Of a stretch of DNA of 39,949 nucleotides, positions 36,133-39,949 are shown in pieces. Position 1 is the stretch's first letter, and each line of letters begins with the position of its first letter. The notes below the pieces were generated by a model. The model had not been told where the DNA came from. It saw only the letters and a list, made by a program, of their open reading frames with translations, and ran no database searches. A program made the position numbers and the translations under genes. Source of the DNA: Amycolatopsis sp. YIM 10 (lineage in GTDB: Bacteria; Actinomycetota; Actinomycetes; Mycobacteriales; Pseudonocardiaceae); assembly GCF_009429145.1 (NCBI RefSeq), contig NZ_CP045481.1, forward strand, positions 1 to 39,949, read 5' to 3'.

Positions 36133-36305
36133 CGGCCACCGCCGATGCGCAGGCAGGTGTGGCAGGTGATCGGCGCGGTGGTCGGCTGCTTCGTGCGCTT
36201 GTGCCAGAAGCGGGAGTCCGACCCGCACCGCAGGCCGCCGGTCTCCTGGTTGAAGCCGTGCACCAGGCGGCCCTTGCCGACGGTGTAGTTCGTGAGCGTG
36301 CTCAT
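36129..36305 (-). CDS. 58-residue zinc-binding protein
   Basis: The sequence begins MSTLTNYTVGKGRLVHGFNQ and has GGLRCGSDSRFWHKRTKQPTTA (in part) followed by ITCHTCLRIGGG, giving one C plus CxxC and a histidine, which fits one zinc ribbon. ATG start in a 4-nt overlap with the previous gene and a GTGA overlap with the next. It is another of the many small zinc proteins in this arm. Confidence 0.65.
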   Translation of the reverse strand: MSTLTNYTVGKGRLVHGFNQETGGLRCGSDSRFWHKRTKQPTTAPITCHTCLRIGGGR

Positions 36306-36667
36306 CGGGCCACCACCGCGGCTGCCAGCGCGCCGACGGCCAGGCCCACGGCGGCCACGCCGAGCACCACGAACACCGGGTGCACCGCCCAGCCCGGCGG
36401 CGGCCCGGCCACGCTCCGCTGGTCACCGCCCCGGCGCGGGTCCGGCGCGTCGGTGATCCGGACGGTCATCGGCGCGAACACCACCGCCGCGTCGGCGGCG
36501 AGCGTGCGCAGCGGCCGGGTGAGCACCGCGCCGAGCAGTTCGAGCCACAGCATCAGCGGCGCCCGCCGGACGAAGTCGGTCTGCCGCAGGTGCCGGTACC
36601 GGTCCACCGGCTGGGCCGGGGGCTGGGCCTGCTTGGCGGCCGGTCTACTACGGTTGGACCTGGTCAT
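36302..36667 (-). CDS. two-segment membrane protein
   Basis: This is a 121-residue protein with a basic N-terminus, a first hydrophobic segment (PLMLWLELLGAVLT), an amphipathic middle and a C-terminal helix (HPVFVVLGVAAVGLAVGALAAAVV, in part). It starts with ATG after GGGAG and lies downstream of a hairpin leader. Predicted inner-membrane; early phage membrane proteins sometimes exclude superinfecting phage, but that is a guess. Confidence 0.6.
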   Translation of the reverse strand: MTRSNRSRPAAKQAQPPAQPVDRYRHLRQTDFVRRAPLMLWLELLGAVLTRPLRTLAADAAVVFAPMTVRITDAPDPRRGGDQRSVAGPPPGWAVHPVFVVLGVAAVGLAVGALAAAVVAR

Positions 36668-36699
36668 GAGAGTTCTCCCATCTCTATCTCTCGTGGCTG

Positions 36700-36730
36700 G
36701 CGCGGTCCGGTGTTCCAGCACCGGCCGCGC
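36700..36730 (-). promoter_or_regulatory. hairpin leader before membrane gene
   Basis: GCGCGG and CCGCGC close an outer stem, CCGGTG and CACCGG an inner one, with one bulged T and loop TTCCAG (36713-36718). A run GTTTTT follows on the plus strand, so as read on plus it is a good intrinsic terminator, while on minus it is the leader of the gene starting at 36667. Confidence 0.55.
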
Positions 36731-36743
36731 GTTTTTCGTTGGG

Positions 36744-37028
36744 TCAGGCGATCGCCAGCGCGCCGGGCGCGTGCTCGCGGATCTGTTCAGCGGCAGGGGC
36801 GAGCAGGAAGCGCACCCGCTCGGCCTGCTCGTCGGTCAGCGGGGCGAAGCGGGCTAGCAACTGTTCGGCGTGCTCCCGCATCGCCGGGTCAAGATCGGCG
36901 ATCCGCCTTGGCCTGCCTGGCGGGTCCGCCGGGGGCTGGCGCGGCGGGTTTGGCACGTCCGGCACGGTCGGAGGGTTCCGGGTCGGCGGGCGCGTGTCGC
37001 GCGGCCCTGTGGCGACGACCTTTCTCAT
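36744..37028 (-). CDS. proline-rich and helical protein
   Basis: This is a 94-residue protein. The first half is a proline-rich linker, the second a helix pair (DPAMREHAEQLLARFAPLTDEQAERVRFLLAPAAEQI, in parts). It follows the Cro-like gene with an ATGA overlap and is probably the second gene of the early lytic transcript. Function unknown. Confidence 0.6.
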   Translation of the reverse strand: MRKVVATGPRDTRPPTRNPPTVPDVPNPPRQPPADPPGRPRRIADLDPAMREHAEQLLARFAPLTDEQAERVRFLLAPAAEQIREHAPGALAIA

Positions 37029-37249
37029 GTCTTCGCCCTGGCAGGAGCGTCGGGCAGCCGCAGATGCTTGGCGGGTAAGCCGAGTTCGAGGGCCAAGCGC
37101 TGCAACACCTCGATCGACGCGGTGGCATGCCCGCTCTCGATGTTGGCCAGGTGCTGCGGCTTCACGTTGGCCCGCCCGGCGAGTTCGGCGAGCTTCCAGC
37201 CACGCTTCTGTCGTGTGGCTCGGATGAGCTGGCGGTTGGGGGTGGGCAT
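37025..37249 (-). CDS. Cro-like XRE regulator, start of early transcript
   Basis: This is a 74-residue protein. LIRATRQKRGWKLAELAGRANVKPQHLANIESGHATAS (in parts) is an XRE helix-turn-helix close to the length of Cro proteins. The promoter TTGACT (37280-37285) with a 17-bp spacer and TAATCT (37257-37262) on the minus strand puts the transcription start at the ATG itself, so the mRNA is leaderless. It faces the divergent repressor gene at 37472, which makes a lysis-lysogeny switch. Confidence 0.8.
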   Translation of the reverse strand: MPTPNRQLIRATRQKRGWKLAELAGRANVKPQHLANIESGHATASIEVLQRLALELGLPAKHLRLPDAPARAKT

Positions 37250-37256
37250 ACAGGAG

Positions 37257-37285
37257 AGATTAGGAAGGTTTCGGAAGTAAGTCAA
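37257..37285 (-). promoter_or_regulatory. leftward promoter of Cro-like gene
   Basis: The minus strand reads TTGACT, 17 bp, TAATCT, and the ATG follows about seven bases later. The intergenic region 37250-37453 also has the GGTTGC-G-GCAACC palindrome (37314-37326) and several GGAAG words; they are the likeliest repressor and Cro sites. Confidence 0.6.
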
Positions 37286-37313
37286 CCCACTTGGCGGAAC
37301 TTTTAGGAAGGAG

Positions 37314-37454
37314 GGTTGCGGCAACCGCTCCAGACGTGGATGGTTGGGCGTCGACGACACGAGGAAGGAAAGGGAAGAAAGATGACAGAACACGAGGTTT
37401 CACGAAGGCCCAGGGTTGCCTCAAGTTGCCTTCCGCTTTCTTCCTCGCGGAAGA
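37314..37454. promoter_or_regulatory. operator-like palindromes of the immunity switch
   Basis: GGTTGC-G-GCAACC (37314-37326) is a perfect 13-bp palindrome. TCTTCC-TCGC-GGAAGA (37439-37454) is a second palindrome that covers the start of the repressor gene. GGAAG and CTTCC words also recur between. They are candidate operators for the divergent repressor and Cro-like genes, though no consensus could be aligned with certainty. Confidence 0.45.
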
Positions 37455-37471
37455 TGCGGCACCCTGAGCGC

Positions 37472-37996
37472 ATGGTGGACCGCAAAGCGCTACTCGGCAG
37501 TGCCGTCCGCAACGCGCGGAAGAAGGCTGGGTTCAACACGCTCCAGGAGTGGGCCGCACACCTCGACATCAGCGACCGCACCCTGGGCGACCTCGAACGC
37601 GGCCATGGCGCCGGCCCGAACACGCTCGCCGACGTCGAGAACGCCCTGGGCTGGAACCCCGGCAAGAGCCGGCGCTTTCTCGACGGAGAGGAAGACCTGG
37701 AGGACATGCCAGCGCCGCCCCAGCGGGCACAGGCCGAACCAGACGACGACGCGCGGGGGCGCGCCGCGGTCAAGGTGCTGCTACAGCCGACGCTGGCCGA
37801 CCTGCTCGCGGAGGCCTCGGCCGCCTACCAGGTCGACCCAGCAGAGGCCGAGGACTGGCTGCTACGCGTGCTCACTATCCGGCGCAAGGCGCGCGAACGT
37901 GATGGCCAGGACCAGGCGGTCGCCGAGCGTGCCCGCCAGACGGCCGCCGCCCGTAGCCGCCAAAGGCAGGCACAAACCGGACAAACTCGGTCGTAA
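37472..37996 (+). CDS. phage repressor, XRE family
   Basis: This 174-residue protein begins LLGSAVRNARKKAGFNTLQEW and has an XRE-type helix-turn-helix (residues ~10-60, with DISDRTLGDLERGHG in place of the usual recognition helix), then a helical C-terminal part (LLQPTLADLLAEASAAYQVD) that may form dimers. It runs opposite to the leftward Cro-like gene and is the best candidate for the lysogeny repressor. An earlier ATG at 37454 would add six residues and overlaps the palindrome. Confidence 0.75.
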   Translation: MVDRKALLGSAVRNARKKAGFNTLQEWAAHLDISDRTLGDLERGHGAGPNTLADVENALGWNPGKSRRFLDGEEDLEDMPAPPQRAQAEPDDDARGRAAVKVLLQPTLADLLAEASAAYQVDPAEAEDWLLRVLTIRRKARERDGQDQAVAERARQTAAARSRQRQAQTGQTRS

Positions 37997-38080
37997 CCTG
38001 ATCGCAATATTGGATTAGGCCACCTGGGTATTCCTTGCTTCTGCGAACTAACTCATCTCAGCTCGGTGACGACAATCGGG

Positions 38081-38111
38081 GGGGTGTAACACCCCGAACG
38101 GGCTAAGCCCG
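38081..38111 (+). terminator. two adjacent hairpins downstream of repressor
   Basis: GGGGTGT-A-ACACCCC (38081-38095) and CGGGCT-A-AGCCCG (38099-38111) are perfect palindromes with single-base centres only 3 bp apart. They lie between the repressor stop and the membrane gene. They may terminate transcription or bind a protein; loops of one base would not fold well as RNA hairpins, so protein binding sites are equally likely. Confidence 0.45.
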
Positions 38112-38141
38112 ATACCACCACAACGAGGGGATGTAGTTCGC

Positions 38142-38471
38142 ATGCGCACCGAGGGGCCGAAGCCAGTCACCACCAAGGTCAAGCCGACCCACCTGTGGGT
38201 CGCCGCGCTGATCGCGACAGCGATCACCATGATCGGAGGTGTCGCAATGCTGGCCGTGCCACTGGCTGGCTGGCACCCCGTCATGCTCCCGCTGGCGCTC
38301 ATCGTCATGCTGACTGGCTGGGGCACCGTCGGTATCGCCGCCATCGTCAGACACCTTGAACAGTTCATCCTGGCGTGCACCGACTACGCGATCGCCCGCG
38401 ACCGCGAAGAAGCGGTCAGCGTGCGGTCGACGGTGCACGCCGCCGAGCGGTTCCTACGCGACGGCCACTAG
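38142..38471 (+). CDS. small membrane protein next to repressor
   Basis: This 109-residue protein has two hydrophobic segments (LWVAALIATAITMIGGVAMLAV and MLPLALIVMLTGWGTVGIAAIV, each in part) and a C-terminal tail (AAERFLRDGH) with a helical, charged character. It is read in the same direction as the repressor, so it is likely made in the lysogen, as superinfection-exclusion proteins are. That function is a guess from position and topology. It runs towards the integrase gene, ending 5 bp from its stop. Confidence 0.65.
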   Translation: MRTEGPKPVTTKVKPTHLWVAALIATAITMIGGVAMLAVPLAGWHPVMLPLALIVMLTGWGTVGIAAIVRHLEQFILACTDYAIARDREEAVSVRSTVHAAERFLRDGH

Positions 38472-38476
38472 CGCCG

Positions 38477-39895
38477 CTAGCCGATAGGCGTGATGTCGAC
38501 GCGGTTCGGGTCAATCTTCCCCGCCTCCCTGGTGTAGCCCTTCGGGTTGTTCGGCATGATCGACACCACCGCAACCGCGGTGATCACGGCTCGCCGACGC
38601 TCCACCGTCGACGCCAGGAAGGCGCGGCCCGGATCGGGCGCGTCCGCGATGCCAGCGAGCGTCGACCCAGCGGACAGCTCAGCCACCTTCGCTTGTGCAC
38701 GTTCGAGTGCACCAGTGAGGGAGGCACGTGCTTCCGACCACTCCTGCTCGTCGATTTCGTTCGCCCCGTAGAGGGCGGCCAACTGTTTCTTGCGGTTGCC
38801 GAGCGCAGTTAACTCAGCTTGCGCAGAACGCAGCTCATCCGGATCAGCAGATGGGAGCAGAGACACGTTCTCTCTGCGCAGCAGGTCGGCGATCACAGCA
38901 TTGACCAGATCGTCGACAGGCTCAGCGATGATCGTATTATGGTTGACCGCGCGACAGCGGTACGCCGGTTGAAGAATCTTCCTCTTCGGACTCCAAACAG
39001 AATTACTGCGCATCGTGGCCTTACCGTCGCATTTCCCGCAGTAGTAGCCGTTCGATCCCTGCCACTTCAGAGACAGGTTTCCTTTTGGGCGGCGCTCCGG
39101 GTCGTCCAACATGCTCTTGAGCGCACGCCATTGGGCTTCCGACACGATCGGAGCCCAGGTGGCATTCCCCACGACTTGGCGTCGGTGCACCGACAGCCCC
39201 GCATTGCGAGGCCGCATGAGCACCGACCGCACGGACGCCGGAATCCATTCCTTTGCTCCCTGGGGCGGTTTGAGCCCAAGTTCGTTCCACGCTCGGGCGA
39301 CGGAACCGATCGAGGCTCCCGCAAGCACGTCCTGTATCGCGCGCGCGATGGCCGCGATCTCAGCGGGGCGGGGCGTCAGCCCGTCCGAATCAAAGCCGAA
39401 CGGACGGGGGCCGCCCAGGAACAGGCCATCCCGCGCGAGCTCGGTCATCTTCTCCACGAGTCGCTCGCTCGCGTGCTCCGACTCGTAGCGGGCGTCCACG
39501 GCCCGGTTCCGGGCATCCTTCCTCCCCCACGCGGTCGTGAGGTCGAGCGTGCCCGCCTGCTTGGCGTACGTCGGGATGTTCCGCGGCTGGCAGAGATCGA
39601 TGTAGTTCTCCAACTCCATAGGGTCACCGTGTCGGTGCAGACGGTCGGTGTGCCAGCACAGAACAGCGTCCGCCTCACCGGCTTCGATGAGTGCAAGAAG
39701 TCGGCGGTATCCCGGGCGAGGCTTGCCGCTGTACGCCGACAGGTCGTTGTCCGCGAACACGGCTACCACCGTCCACCCGCGCTTGCGCGCCATCTCCCGG
39801 CACTCGAACTCCTGGCGGTCCACCCCCAGGTGGGCGCCGATCCGGTCCTTGGAGATGCGGCAGTAGATCACTACACGAACGATCGTCGAAGTCAC
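38477..39895 (-). CDS. large serine integrase
   Basis: This is a 472-residue serine recombinase. RVVIYCRISKDR holds the catalytic Ser15, DNDLSAYSGKPRPGY and DAVLCWHTDRLHRHG are the resolvase-type active-site segments. The recombinase domain spans ~160-250, and the zinc ribbon starts near residue 280 with GYYCGKCDGKATM and PAYRCRAVNHN. A long coiled coil (PDELRSAQAELTALGNRKKQLAALYG, in parts) follows. It inserts and excises the phage between attP and attB. The GTG start puts the upstream region, with the attachment site, at the right end. Confidence 0.95.
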   Translation of the reverse strand: MTSTIVRVVIYCRISKDRIGAHLGVDRQEFECREMARKRGWTVVAVFADNDLSAYSGKPRPGYRRLLALIEAGEADAVLCWHTDRLHRHGDPMELENYIDLCQPRNIPTYAKQAGTLDLTTAWGRKDARNRAVDARYESEHASERLVEKMTELARDGLFLGGPRPFGFDSDGLTPRPAEIAAIARAIQDVLAGASIGSVARAWNELGLKPPQGAKEWIPASVRSVLMRPRNAGLSVHRRQVVGNATWAPIVSEAQWRALKSMLDDPERRPKGNLSLKWQGSNGYYCGKCDGKATMRSNSVWSPKRKILQPAYRCRAVNHNTIIAEPVDDLVNAVIADLLRRENVSLLPSADPDELRSAQAELTALGNRKKQLAALYGANEIDEQEWSEARASLTGALERAQAKVAELSAGSTLAGIADAPDPGRAFLASTVERRRAVITAVAVVSIMPNNPKGYTREAGKIDPNRVDITPIG

Positions 39896-39949
39896 GTCCG
39901 ATAGTGTGAACCGTACATGTCACCCTTGACAAGTAGCCCAGGTCAGCTT
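39896..39949. other. probable attachment-site and integrase promoter region
   Basis: Phages with large serine integrases carry attP next to the integrase start, so one hybrid att half should lie here. The segment has CTTGACAAG (39925-39933) and ACATGTCAC (39915-39923). On the minus strand TTGTCA could be a -35, but no -10 lies at the right distance. No clear repeat pairs with the left of the window. Confidence 0.4.

Noticed and set aside
7..39923. GTGACATGT at 7-15 and its complement at 39915-39923 as att repeats
   Set aside because: They are in opposite orientation and only nine bases long, whereas att half-sites of an integrated element must be direct repeats.
39901..39932. Integrase promoter with TTGTCA as -35
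   Set aside because: The best -10 candidate (CACTAT) would be 20 bp away, which is too far, so no promoter is asserted.
1..39949. CRISPR array, transposase or insertion sequence
   Set aside because: No regularly spaced repeats with unique spacers and no transposase-like protein were seen; the only inverted-repeat-bounded unit (4295-5253) lacks a transposase gene.

Overview
The window is very GC-rich DNA (about two thirds G+C by eye) with GTG starts, GTGA/ATGA stop-start overlaps and leaderless-looking promoters, which points to a high-GC actinobacterium. A Pseudonocardiales-type host is a reasonable guess but is not proven. About 34 kb of it (roughly 5.4-39.9 kb) is an apparently intact, integrated siphovirus-type temperate phage read almost entirely on the minus strand. 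It has an HK97-type capsid and a serine integrase.

Regions, left to right. (1) 1-5.25 kb, plus strand: an accessory stretch with two tiny membrane proteins, an XRE-TPR regulator, a run of overlapping small genes including two paralogous XRE proteins, and a roughly 960-bp segment (4295-5253) bounded by a 36-bp inverted repeat. That segment holds two small genes driven by near-identical promoters, each carrying an ACCCTAGGGT palindrome. Whether this stretch is host DNA, a second mobile element or the phage's left arm cannot be decided here. (2) 5.4-6.3 kb: a Nudix-family gene, a likely moron. (3) 6.5-8 kb: lysis (holin, GH25 endolysin, XhlA-like membrane protein). (4) 8.2-16.4 kb: tail and head-tail connection, including a 669-aa tape measure protein and a tail-assembly chaperone pair that needs a -1 frameshift. 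(5) 16.4-22.3 kb: major capsid protein, prohead protease, portal, large and small terminase. (6) 22.3-25.6 kb: small coupled genes and an HNH nuclease beside the terminase; the gap next to the small terminase is a candidate packaging site. (7) 25.6-25.75 kb: a well-formed leftward promoter with operator palindromes and a structured leader. (8) 25.7-37 kb: early genes, including a replication organiser with candidate origin iterons inside it, a DUF2303 protein, a second HNH protein, a Rad52-like annealing protein and many cysteine-rich mini-proteins. (9) 37-38.5 kb: the immunity switch (Cro-like and repressor-like XRE genes, divergent) and a small membrane protein. (10) 38.5-39.9 kb: a large serine integrase transcribed away from the right end, so the attachment site should lie in the last ~55 bp or just beyond.

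The whole leftward set works as a normal temperate phage: the immunity region controls leftward early transcription, early proteins replicate and recombine DNA, the terminase packages it into HK97-type heads, and the leftmost genes assemble the tail and lyse the cell. The least ordinary signals are the twin leader hairpins with identical loops (25.1 and 25.6 kb), the four-copy box in the 4.3-5.25 kb segment, the in-frame internal start in the endolysin, and a tiny membrane-protein gene present both in the left accessory stretch and inside the phage early region. All family names come from reading the translated sequences; no database search was possible.
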